DNA from: Actinia tenebrosa
Taxonomy: Eukaryota > Cnidaria > Anthozoa > Actiniaria > Actiniidae
Assembly (NCBI RefSeq): GCF_009602425.1
Contig: NW_022261837.1
Span: forward strand, 1 to 64,000
Direction: 5' to 3'
DNA length: 64,000 nucleotides
Part shown: positions 23,301-30,605 of the stretch, piece after piece
Layout of the letters: each line of letters starts with the position of its first letter
How positions within the stretch are numbered: the first letter of the stretch is position 1
The notes under the pieces: generated by a model
The model's input: the letters and a program-made list of their open reading frames with translations, nothing else
Database searches by the model: none
What the model was told of the DNA's origin: nothing
Translations under genes and position numbers: made by a program

Positions 23301-24622
23301 ATGCGCCATGTATGCCTAGTGTGAAAAAACCATAAAGTATTTTATTTGTTATTATTGCGCATATCTTACGTTTATTCCCACATTCTACCTTTTCTACAAC
23401 ACTGACGTCTATTTTCTATCTTCTGGTTATCAGGATGGAGAGAGCGATGCGACACGTTCTCAGCAACTAGAACTGCTAAGACAATTGTGTCTCCCTTTAA
23501 TTTGTTTCTTACTTCATACAGTGCATCACTCTACTGGGCAATACAAACAGGTAAGGTGATAGGATCGCCTTTGACATAAAACGTAGAACTAAAACACTAA
23601 CTTTTTATAAGTGACGTCATAGAAGATCAGTGTTTTGATTGTTTATCTTATTCGTCTGTTTTGAAAGTGATTTTACTGTACGATAGCTTTGTTTATCGTA
23701 TCAATCAAGCGTGGTCTTCCACACTGACGTCATTTTGCGCGAATGGTTCAACTAACTTTTTATAAGTGATGTCATAGAAGATCAGTGTTTTGATGTTCAT
23801 CTTATTTGTCTGATTTAAAAGTGATTTTACTGTACGATAGCTTTGTTTATCGTATCAATCGAGGTTGGTCTTCAGTACGTCATTTTGCGCGAATGGTTGA
23901 AAGAATATTGGCTTTTCTCTCAGGTTGACGTTGTAAGTCGACACCCTTACATTATTCAGAATGCCTTTGGTATAAATTTTTTATTCTATCCTTTTTTTCT
24001 CCATTTTCATTCATCCATTCTTTCTTTATATCTTGTTTTTTTCTTCAAAATGAATATTTCTTCAAAGTGTATTCCAAATATCTCGTCTTGAAGGTGTTTA
24101 TTCTTTTGACTCCTGAATGACGCGTTTTTTATTGTTGGTTGTTTTCACTGATTCTGAAATAGTAAAGGAAAAAAAATGGAAAACCTCATTGGCTTTACGC
24201 TATATTTCCTGCTTACTGAGTGCTGACCACATGAACTTGTCACTCATTTGCTTTAGAGTGACTAGTGTTTTCCTGACGAGATTATCCTTATCTGATTTTT
24301 CTATATATAACGTATTTTCGCGGTCTAATGTTAATTGGTTTTTGATTTTAGTGTCTTCAGTTGGCTGACATCATTGCTTCAGAACAATACGAATTATACA
24401 AGGTAATATATCCTTTTAACTGCAAACGTATCCTCCTACTCGAGACCCTAGATCCTCCCATGTAAATAAATATGATTTTCACTGATAAACATAAATTCGT
24501 TTATGATATACCATCAGGTGTTCAGGAAGGATGAACTCCAAAGGTTTTTGACATTGCTGAGAGAAACTTCTCTTGCTGTGCTGGAGAACAGTATGGATCC
24601 TCTTGGATATCAGATGCCTTGA
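5305..24622 (+). CDS. NUP107: NUP107, nuclear pore Y-complex scaffold nucleoporin (complete, 41 coding exons)
   Basis: Nup107 is an alpha-helical scaffold subunit of the Nup107-160 (Y) complex at the nuclear pore and binds Nup133 through its C-terminus. Exons: 5305-5496, 5878-5957, 6915-6957, 7052-7097, 7919-8053, 8513-8562, 8976-9065, 9312-9389, 9688-9769, 9861-9952, 10530-10594, 11023-11100, 11500-11554, 11700-11771, 12884-12978, 13382-13454, 14449-14499, 14642-14704, 14852-14942, 15511-15596, 15700-15759, 15978-16055, 17094-17161, 17649-17697, 17828-17897, 18003-18118, 18240-18278, 18795-18891, 18977-19030, 19401-19453, 19533-19586, 19824-19926, 20663-20751, 21266-21337, 21857-21910, 22007-22081, 22403-22447, 22951-23019, 23434-23550, 24352-24402, 24518-24622. 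All phases join; about 1044 aa. Residues 1-265 form a Ser/Thr/Pro-rich tail with several SP/TP sites. From 266 on it follows the family: [52 protein letters not shown], and a DPLGYQMP end. Human is about 925 aa; the extra length is all N-terminal. Exon 4 may instead end at 7112, and exons 2-4 are the least certain. An N at 18818 falls in a GTN (Val) codon. First Met at 5305; a second, with better context, is at 5317. Confidence 0.95.
7565..7855. mobile_element. MITE, about 290 bp with long (~90 bp) TIRs, NUP107 intron 4
   Basis: The left end TACCGGCGTTTGCATTGC is matched by the right end GCAATGCAAACGCCGGTA. The inverted similarity continues about 90 bp inward with few mismatches, through the CCACCCCAGACAAAAAT and GACTGCCGTCAATCAAAC blocks. 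TA lies at both outer edges. A short non-inverted centre remains. Noncoding. Confidence 0.8.
8159..8344. mobile_element. MITE (GGCTTAAAATAA-TIR family), copy 1, NUP107 intron 5
   Basis: The ends AGGGCTTAAAGTAATGG and CCATTATTTTAAGCACT are inverted copies. The interior repeats CCAG and GTCA motifs shared with the copy at 10691-10840. Noncoding. Confidence 0.6.
10691..10840. mobile_element. MITE (GGCTTAAAATAA-TIR family), copy 2, NUP107 intron 11
   Basis: The ends CAGGGCTTAAAATAATGG and TTATTTTAAGCCCTG form a 15-bp or longer perfect inverted repeat. The interior resembles copy 1 at 8159 (GGCAAAGATTTGACC versus GTCAAATCTTTGCC, in inverted order). Confidence 0.7.
11180..11470 (+). mobile_element. 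Degenerate SINE-like copy, NUP107 intron 12
   Basis: A box B-like GGTTCGATTCC lies at 11274-11284. It is followed by a GAAGTTTTTCCCCCTGAGTTGTCTGGTTTTTT stretch that resembles, in degenerate form, the body seen in reverse at 23090-23235 (GGAGGAAAAACCGGAG...). The box A region is not convincing. Probably an old tRNA-derived SINE copy. Confidence 0.4.
13223..13349. mobile_element. Palindromic MITE, NUP107 intron 15
   Basis: There are nested inverted repeats: outer CTAGTAATAAAATAGTCTCC / ATACTAACTAG-type ends, and an inner near-perfect hairpin GTCATGCATTGCTCACTCC / GGAGTGAGCATTGCATGAC with a short loop. Noncoding. Confidence 0.6.
13510..13935 (+). repeat. Diverged tandem duplication (period ~260 bp) with a MITE fragment between the halves
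   Basis: The block starting ACCAAACATTGACTTTATTTC at 13512 recurs at 13772. Each half then has a TATCTTATGATT-type stretch, AATTAAAGCAGGCC and AGGGGTGGT. Between them, 13684-13770 carries both ends of the AACCAATCAGAA MITE family found intact at 17328 and 19960. Confidence 0.65.
14074..14213. mobile_element. MITE, 140 bp, with CTTATTGACTGAGT ends, NUP107 intron 16
   Basis: The ends CTTATTGACTGAGTGGGAGG and CCTAACTCAGTCAATAAG are inverted copies. The similarity continues inward to GGGAAAATATTTGGCT / AGCCAAATATTTTCCC. Confidence 0.75.
14218..14425. mobile_element. MITE with TTATCATATGACCC ends, directly beside the previous one
   Basis: The ends TTATCATATGACCC and GGGTCATATGATAA are perfect inverted 14-mers. 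The interior holds an A/G-rich tract and a GC-rich palindromic block (GGGCCGTACGGATTCGTGCG). It and the 14074 element may be two halves of one compound element. Confidence 0.65.
14945..15360 (+). repeat. Trinucleotide-rich microsatellite tract, NUP107 intron 19
   Basis: The tract consists of CAT/CCA/GTT-type triplets on one strand. It makes artificial low-complexity open frames in several phases (Met-Lys-Thr or Ile/His-rich). No splice context supports coding use. Confidence 0.85.
15073..15177 (+). repeat. Minisatellite, seven 15-bp units
   Basis: Seven consecutive copies of the 15-mer TTGTCTTCATCAGCA, with changes limited to the last five or six positions, sit inside the larger triplet tract. 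Confidence 0.85.
15786..15868 (+). ncRNA. Degenerate hammerhead-like motif in a retroelement tail fragment, NUP107 intron 21
   Basis: The string CGATGAAGGACTAACGTCCG is followed by AAACGTCAGT. It fits CUGAUGA - stem II (GGAC/GUCC around a UAAC loop) - GAAAC-GUC, with ACT before and AGT after able to pair as a 3-bp stem I. One core position departs from consensus. Known: such motifs occur in Penelope-like elements and retrozymes. The following TACATCACCATACGGTG piece may be tail sequence of the same element. Probably a dead fragment. Confidence 0.5.
16124..16400 (+). mobile_element. tRNA-derived SINE, plus-strand copy, NUP107 intron 22
   Basis: The head GGGTGGCGTTCGCGGCTAAC resembles a tRNA box A region, and 16196-16206 GGTTCGAGCCC is a good box B. 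The body then runs through GAATTGAGTTTGTTTGATGT to a GTGTCCCCAATTAGTG end near 16383. The same sequence is present in reverse at 22556-22866, so the apparent 70-aa open frame here is not a gene. Confidence 0.8.
16505..16726. mobile_element. MITE with TACACCTATTTCAAAAA ends, NUP107 intron 22
   Basis: The ends TACACCTATTTCAAAAA and TTTTTGAAATAGGTGT are inverted. The interior contains CATCGCCAAAGGCGATAGGC and a reverse counterpart CCTATCGCCTAGT. The interior is shared with 46799-47140 and the ends with 30326-30605. Confidence 0.75.
17328..17640 (+). mobile_element. MITE of the AACCAATCAGAA family, NUP107 intron 23
   Basis: The element starts with AAAAATTGAAGAAATAGAAAAC. It holds a hairpin around CACGAGAGAAG / CTTCTCGAGTG, then AAAGCACGTGCTCCCAACCAATCAG, and ends near ATTCATAACAGTTATTTT. 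A second copy in the opposite orientation is at 19960-20290 and a fragment is at 13684-13770. Confidence 0.7.
19960..20290 (-). mobile_element. MITE of the AACCAATCAGAA family, reverse copy, NUP107 intron 32
   Basis: Reverse-strand counterpart of 17328-17640. It begins AAAATAACTGTTATGAATC and ends TTTTCTATTTCTTCAAT, with the same ACCCGAGAAGTGCTGAGAAG hairpin and GC-rich AGCACGCGCG blocks inside. The 107-aa frame across it is an artefact. Confidence 0.7.
21399..21662. mobile_element. MITE with ~50-bp TIRs, NUP107 intron 34
   Basis: The left end CAATAGCCAATGTGCACGAG and the CATGATGGGAAACC block are matched in reverse by GGTTTCCCATCATG and CTCGTGCACATTGCCTATTG. The interior is unique AT-rich sequence. 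Confidence 0.8.
22556..22866 (-). mobile_element. tRNA-derived SINE, minus-strand copy, NUP107 intron 37
   Basis: Read on the minus strand, this is a second copy of the 16124 element: head GGTAGCATGGGTGGCGTTCG, box B at 22776-22786 reversed (GGTTCGAGCCC), body GAGTTTGTTTGATATG, and end GTGTCCCCAATTAGTGCG. A further CTAGAACGACTAGACGCTT tail is kept here but lost in the plus copy. An A/T-rich AAATAAAA stretch follows. Confidence 0.8.
23090..23235 (-). mobile_element. SINE-like fragment, NUP107 intron 38
   Basis: GGAGGAAAAACCGGAGAATCCAGAGAAAAG followed by GAGAACCAACGAGCAAC and GGGAATTTAATCCCTGG resembles, reversed, the body and box B region of a tRNA-derived SINE (compare 11180-11470). Strongly diverged. 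Confidence 0.45.
23602..23903 (+). repeat. Tandem duplication, two ~150-bp units, NUP107 intron 39
   Basis: Units start CTTTTTATAAGTGACGTCAT and CTTTTTATAAGTGATGTCAT about 154 bp apart. They share GAAGATCAGTGTTTTGAT, a long TTTTACTGTACGATAGC block, and an ATTTTGCGCGAATGGTT end. Both contain TGACGTCA-like sites. Confidence 0.8.
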
Positions 24623-27600
24623 TCAGTACTGACCAAACAGGTTTAACCAGATATGATAAAACAGGTAACGGTAGATCAGGCAGATGATAGCATATGACGT
24701 ATATGGTACCTGTTTTTCATGAGAACAGGAAGAATGACCTTAAACTAGTTTAAACCTGATAAACCTGTTTTGAATGCATGACTACCTTATTGGCATCTGT
24801 ACAGCGGTAGTGACATTGTTGAGAATCATTCAAAATTATTGTTGTTTCTGATACTTTTATATCCTTATGTCCTTTACCCGATTTTCTATTAAACCATTAA
24901 ATCTAACGTATGTAAATATAAGAAAACTCACTTCTAAACCGTTAAACATGTCACTTGTATAAAAATCATTACTATTCAGGATACGAATGAATAAATAAAT
25001 AATAAAGAAAAATTAAAAAAGTTTAAAAAATTAACCTAATCCTTTTATGGTACGGCTCTAAATGGCATTTGCATAGTTAGTTACGTTCTTGTATTTTAAA
25101 CTTTGGTTCTTTTTAAGCATTTAAAAATGTTTTTTTTTAATGGTATTGCCTCGTTACTTTCGTTGTCGTATAAGTTTCTTATGTATGACTTCTTTCTCAT
25201 AATGATATTGCGGCTTCCTTTTATAATACCGGCTACACAATGTTTATCTCCGCGTCGTTTCCTTGCGCCTTCCTTGATTTGCTTTCAGTCTTAAATCATA
25301 ATTTTCTTAAAAGGGAAACAACTTTCAATTTGTATATGTAATCGTATTTGGCTAAGTAAAATTAAGGATTAATTTCACGATTGTTTTCAAAGTTTTGAAA
25401 TTGCCCGATTCGCGAAACGTGTTTCTTCATTACATGTCCTCTCTTCTTTCATTTGGACAAAAATACTCCATGGTTTTCTCCTGTACAAAAGAATATCATC
25501 GATCACTGAGTTTAAACAATATTCATTTGGCAATTTTCCCTTGAATCCCGCTGAATGAAATGTTAAAGTCTTGAAAAAAAGTACCGAAGGAATGGAAAAC
25601 GTAAAATATCACGTCAAAACCCATAAAACATGCATTAAACTAGATTTCCTACCGACAAAGTTCTTAATCTGAATCAGAATCCAAAGGAAGAAGCCGAATA
25701 AAGTGGCATTTTGACTGATTACGTCCAGACCAAGATGGTTTTGCTGAATTATGACTTCCAGCGATGGCGTTCAAAGTCACATTTGAAGCTGGTGAAGTTG
25801 TGCACATTTGAGACTACTTGAGTGGTCTTTCCCAGGCCCATTTGCGGAAAACATTTATCCAAACACCTGTACTCTTTCTAGTGTTCTCATTTTCGCTTGA
25901 ACATTTTAGTTTTATTGTGGTTTCTTCGCCATTTTGTTTGCAAGAATTGAAAGAAAAGTTTACATTTTATGAGCGTTGCTAGGCAACTGAACTACCAATC
26001 ATTTTCTAGTAATTCGGCCCCGAATTACGGAAAAAAGCCCTCCTTCATTAGCCAATCAGCATCGAGTAATTTTGCCCTGTATGTGATAATGTTTGAAACA
26101 TGAAGTGGTTTGTTTAGGACGCGAAATTTTGGCAACCTTAGAAACTTGACGTCACACACGAATTCATGAGTATTTATAATTCCGGTTGATTTTATTTCAA
26201 ATATGGCCTCTTAACTAGTTCCAGTACTATTATGTTTTTTTATAATCCCCGGTCGAACCGAATAACGTTTCCTTTTTAATAGAATAAAGCTTATATATAA
26301 AAAAATTTCCGTTTCCAGAAAAAAATCCCAATGTTTTCTATCATGATTTTGAGTATTTCAAATCCTGACATGACAAGTACTATTAATTGAGATATCAGTG
26401 AATAGAATCCATAAACAAGAACACGTAGTTGATTAACAAATGGTTTCTGTTTCGTTCTTTCTCGTAACTAGTTTTCTAGCAAAGTTTTCCCGCCAGTCAA
26501 ATGTGTTTTTCCATTATTAGATTATTTGCTGTGCATTCATTTGGCGCCTGAAATCTTTTGTCAATGCTTGTTTTGAAAAACAAAAAATGGTTTAGGATGT
26601 GCCGAATACGGGGTAAAATTAGTTNGGAAGATTTTAATCTCTGGAATTTCCGTTGTCGTGCTGTGCGTTTTGAAAACGATAATTTTCCCTGCACGATATT
26701 TCTTTCAATAATTAGTCGTGAGTTCGTAGTGTAGAGAAAACCGCATAAGTTAGGCCCGTCAGTTATATCTGTGTTTACCTGCTTCACTATATATCAGTAC
26801 CATGCTTTCAAAGGATAAGACTGAACTCTGAAGTGCCCTCTATTTCTTGAGAAACAAACTATCCTAGCCTGCTGACTATTTTCTAGTGTTCTTTGGTTTT
26901 CTTTTAATGTGTGTTGGCGGGAGTTGGAGTTGGGGGTGGGGATTAGGGATTAGTTATGTCATTTTTCTTTATTTTATTCGTCTATTCCAAACGCACGTAC
27001 TAGCAATTTGACGCCGCTGGGCACTTGAAAGCATAACTCCTTTTTTTATTCATACACGCGCACTTAAGAGCACTTAAAAACTAATTTACAATTTTTCGCG
27101 AATGTCTTTTCCCACCGTGTTTTCGTAAGCATTAATTCCGAGCCATTTTGTTTATTACAGGTGTATTATTTTTGCTATGTTGTTTTTATTAAACATCGTA
27201 GTACGCGAGTAATTAAAACTAATAGCCACCGTTTTGTTGTTGAATGTCCTGCCGATTTTTTTTTCATTTCATTGCACTAGTCAGCTTTATTCAGTCGCGT
27301 CTATCATATTGCGCTTGTTTGTCTGGGTTCAAAACGAAGTTTGCGGTAGTGTCGAAATGGATTTCTGAAACCACCACTGAGGATTCAAATGATACTGAAA
27401 ACAGAAAATACAGATGTCTGAGCTATGAAACAAAAGGCAATTACAGTCTAATGATTTTAAGCTTCTTATCAGTAGCGTTTTACGTACCTTTTAGTAGTGT
27501 CTTTTGAATCTCAACACACGACTTACTTGACTTAGAAAACAAAGTAGGGCTTATACTTCATTTGATTTGAATAATATTTTGTCCCCTATAGTTTTCTTTG

Positions 27601-28366
27601 ATGGATATCACAGGATCATAATAAAGGAAAACACATAAAGGATTGACCTAAGATACTGGCCTTGGTGTTGTAAGATCATAATATGACAAAAACTAACTAT
27701 CTTGAACTGACAACCCGTTTCTTTCTTTCTCTCTTTTTTAATTTTATTTGTCCTTGATGAATTAATAACAGTGCGTGCCTGAAGTAATTTGTGAACTGTT
27801 TACTGACGCAAGTATGTTACGATCTCCAGGCATTACTTGAAAAAATCCTTTAGTTGATTGATATGTATTTTTTATCATTGGGAGATAAGTAGAGGTAAAC
27901 AGTTGTATGGTCACAGATTGTTCCAACCTATTGCTTCTACTCAGATTACCATCTCGTTCTTTTATTTTTTTCCATATAATTTATTTTCTATTGATGAGAA
28001 ATACAAAAGTGTTTTCTAGCGTCGTGAATTCTTTGCTAAAGACATTTTTTAAACCTAAAAGAGCACGTCCGTTTCTTCAGCTTTAAATACATGAAGAAAT
28101 GAGGTTTCTCGTCGCCCCAATGGGGTTGTGAAGACAGGACTTTATAAGAGGAAAGAAAGGGGGTATACACCCCCTTATCTTCTATATACTTAGTGCCTAC
28201 ATTCTATAGAGTCTGAGTTGCGTCAGATTAGTCCCATAAAGCCTCTACCCTTTTCTTTTTGAGGTACAATGGTGCAGCTGCTCCATCCTTTGCTTCTTGC
28301 ATAACATAGATAGTATTTAGCGAAACTCATTGCATATATATTAGCTTTCCCCTTTTCCTAATGAGG
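24623..28366. other. Intergenic spacer between NUP107 and the GPCR (3' ends facing)
   Basis: This is NUP107 3' UTR and spacer. AATAAA signals lie at 24990-24995 and just after, about 370 bp past the stop, and are plausible poly(A) signals. The rest is AT-rich. I see no further gene. A minus-strand open stretch around 25745-25870 lacks a clear donor and acceptor and was not called. Confidence 0.5.
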
Positions 28367-29854
28367 TCATACATCAGTGCCTTCATCGACTGTCGGTAAC
28401 ATAGCGTTCCTGCCATTTGCTAAATAAGTTCTTGTTTTAAAGTTCGAAGGGTAGCCACTTACATGCGAAACAGATTGTCTTTGATCAGTGTTGTGCCATG
28501 TACTTGCACTTGAACACTCAGACTCCCGGCGAATTTTCTTCCGGCATCGAGTAAATAGCTTTCTAAATGCTCTTCTGTATGTGCGATTAAGACACGTGTA
28601 TATAATGGGATTGAGACAACTGTTGAGATATTCTAACCACTTGGTCAAATTGTAGATTTGAAATGGCATGCGGTACCCCCTCCCATTGTATGCGTATAGA
28701 AGCACGACCACAAAGAATGGGCACCAACAACACGTAAAGACACCAATAACGACTGCTATCGTTTTGGCTGCTTTGATATCGTTCGCGTAGTTCTTTCCAA
28801 TGCGACGTGCGTGGTAGCGAGCAATTAGATAAATTCGAGTGTACATGACGAGCATAATCGACAGCGGTAGAAAAAAACTAAAAGTTGCTACGAAGTGAAG
28901 ATAGCTTGGAAAGGGCCACTCTATCAGTCTGGCACACGCCATGCCCGTAGCGTAGAGCCATACGCAACATATGAGTAAGATAGCACGACGTCTTGTCAGT
29001 ATCTTGGGGTACGAGAATGGGGATGTGATTGCCAGCTGTCTATCAAAGCTTACCGCAGTGAGATTCATGATCGATGCAGTACCACATAGTATGTCCATAC
29101 AATCCCAAAAGGCTTTCAGTGTTGGGTTGTAATTCCACGCATTGCTATTGAGCTGCACAACTAACCAAAACGGCATAGCGAACAACGACACAAGAATATC
29201 AGCCACACTCAGTGATATGATAAAATAGTTACAAATCGTCCTGAGATCGTGAAAAGTGTAGAAACTCGCACACACTATAGAGTTTCCTCCAAGAGTAAGA
29301 ATGATAAGGATCCCAGTGAAAATCGCTGCAATGACGTTCGATACAGTAGGGTTGAATGCACCCATACCACCGTGAATGCCCGTCCCGTTAGTAACGTTAA
29401 AAAGGGTATTAACCGTAGCTTGGAACGACGTATCTGATACATTGCTCGTCGTGAAGTCAGCCATTGTTTTTACGAATGAAGTACTCGGTGTAGAATTGCT
29501 TGAGAAGGTGGCCAGTGTCATTAAAACGGCGGTCGATGTAGAGTTGGTAACATTGGCCAGTGTACTCGCTAATACAGAACTTTCTGTAGAATTTGCCGTC
29601 ATGTTGAGCAGGGTATTGGTGGGTATATAGGTGCTTTGTGTAGTATTCGCTGTGATGTTGGCCAGGGTATTCATCAATAAAGGTTTCACAGTAGCATTCA
29701 ACGTATTGCTGGCCAACGTATTAACTACTGCTTGTAAGGCATTCCCAGTGGCATTTGCAGTGATGTTAGCCATGGTGTTCATACTTGCTAATAAAGAGTT
29801 CGATGTAATGTTGCTTGTTGCTCGAGAGGAATGATCTTTTGAATTGATTTTCAT
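28367..29854 (-). CDS. Class A (rhodopsin-type) GPCR, aminergic-like, with sequon-repeat N-terminus
   Basis: A 495-aa single-exon CDS. Residues ~26-159 are eight degenerate 16-19-residue repeats (consensus NTLANITANST) carrying about 14 N-x-S/T sequons. Seven membrane helices follow, from about residue 174. Class A landmarks: N191 (1.50), D219 (2.50), DRQ 271-273 in place of DRY, W299 (4.50), P330 (5.50), FTCCWCPFF 373-381 around W377/P379, and NPIIY 415-419. D254 falls at 3.32, the amine-binding aspartate, and W406/Y409 (7.40/7.43) also fit aminergic receptors. Odd: K247 sits at 3.25, where the conserved disulfide cysteine belongs, and the very short second extracellular loop has no cysteine, so the usual disulfide appears absent. 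The C-terminus ends TDV, a class I PDZ-binding form. An in-frame TGA lies 15 nt before the ATG, fixing the start. No signal peptide. Ligand unknown. Confidence 0.92.
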   Translation of the reverse strand: MKINSKDHSSRATSNITSNSLLASMNTMANITANATGNALQAVVNTLASNTLNATVKPLLMNTLANITANTTQSTYIPTNTLLNMTANSTESSVLASTLANVTNSTSTAVLMTLATFSSNSTPSTSFVKTMADFTTSNVSDTSFQATVNTLFNVTNGTGIHGGMGAFNPTVSNVIAAIFTGILIILTLGGNSIVCASFYTFHDLRTICNYFIISLSVADILVSLFAMPFWLVVQLNSNAWNYNPTLKAFWDCMDILCGTASIMNLTAVSFDRQLAITSPFSYPKILTRRRAILLICCVWLYATGMACARLIEWPFPSYLHFVATFSFFLPLSIMLVMYTRIYLIARYHARRIGKNYANDIKAAKTIAVVIGVFTCCWCPFFVVVLLYAYNGRGYRMPFQIYNLTKWLEYLNSCLNPIIYTCLNRTYRRAFRKLFTRCRKKIRRESECSSASTWHNTDQRQSVSHVSGYPSNFKTRTYLANGRNAMLPTVDEGTDV

Positions 29855-30090
29855 GGACGCATTCCGTCAGTTGTCGCCCTGTTGAGATTACGATAAACAT
29901 TAATGCAAGAAATGTTAATCTTTTCCGCCTCACCTCAAAAGGCATCCCGGCCCCAAGTATCTTTTGTGCCACCGTTGGTTTCATTTAGTGAGCAAGTTAA
30001 ATACTCCTCGAAGTAGACTGACTAGTCATTACTTACCTCGGATCACAAAGGAAGTCGTAGACATAGACGCGCAAAACTACTTATCGCAAA
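29855..30090 (-). other. GPCR 5' UTR: end of upstream exon, intron, start of coding exon
   Basis: On the minus strand a consensus donor CCGAG|GTAAGTAATG ends an exon at 30037, and an acceptor AATCTCAACAG ends just before 29878, giving a 159-bp intron. The coding exon then begins 24 nt upstream of the GPCR ATG. This explains a hydrophobic signal-peptide-like frame at 29890-29943 as intron sequence. Inferred from splice signals only. Confidence 0.5.
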
Positions 30091-30325
30091 TAACTATAGG
30101 CTTTGTTTTATTTTTACTTTATGCTCCATTAAGAAGCTGTATGCAGGATGTTTAATCTTTGGCATTACTAATGACCTCATTAGATTACCTCTTGAAAGTC
30201 TAAATGTGCTTTACAATTAGAACTTTCACTATATTTTTTATAGTTTGCGAGCGCATGCTCCTCATTCATCCTTCAAAAATATCTTTCATAACACTTAGTT
30301 GTCCCTCCAGCTCGTCCTACTGTTT

Positions 30326-30605
30326 TACACCTATTTCAAAAAACGTCGGTTAATTATCTGAAATCAGAAATCTGAGACCGATTGGAAATGTGAGGGACTG
30401 AGTGTATTCTCGTTAAAAATTTAATATACACTTACCCAGATAGTTTGCCCGCGCAGGTCATCGTTCAAAGTTAGTATGATCGAGATTTTAACTTTTTGCG
30501 AACTACTTATTAAAACCACAAAACAATTTACAGCTTACAACCCACAATTCCTTTCGTTCTCAGATTTCAGATCTCCGACCGACAATGTTTTTTATAATAG
30601 GTGTA
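30326..30605. mobile_element. MITE with TACACCTATTTCAAAAA ends
   Basis: The left TACACCTATTTCAAAAAACG and a GAAATCAGAAATCTGAGACC block are matched in reverse by CTCAGATTTCAGATCTCCGACC and TTATAATAGGTGTA. TA flanks both ends. The outer ends match the element at 16505 while the interior differs. Confidence 0.75.

Noticed and set aside
25745-25870. Minus-strand open stretch ending CDFERHRWKS then a stop
   Set aside because: No clear acceptor and no homology; it lies in the 3' intergenic spacer.
29249-29834. Plus-strand frames opposite the GPCR
   Set aside because: They are antisense shadows of the repeat-rich GPCR exon.
29766-29984. A minus-strand frame with a signal-peptide-like stretch (RRKRLTFLALMFIVIST) just before the GPCR
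   Set aside because: It is out of frame with the GPCR and lies in an intron defined by a GTAAGT donor at 30037 and a CAACAG acceptor before 29878. An in-frame TGA precedes the GPCR ATG.
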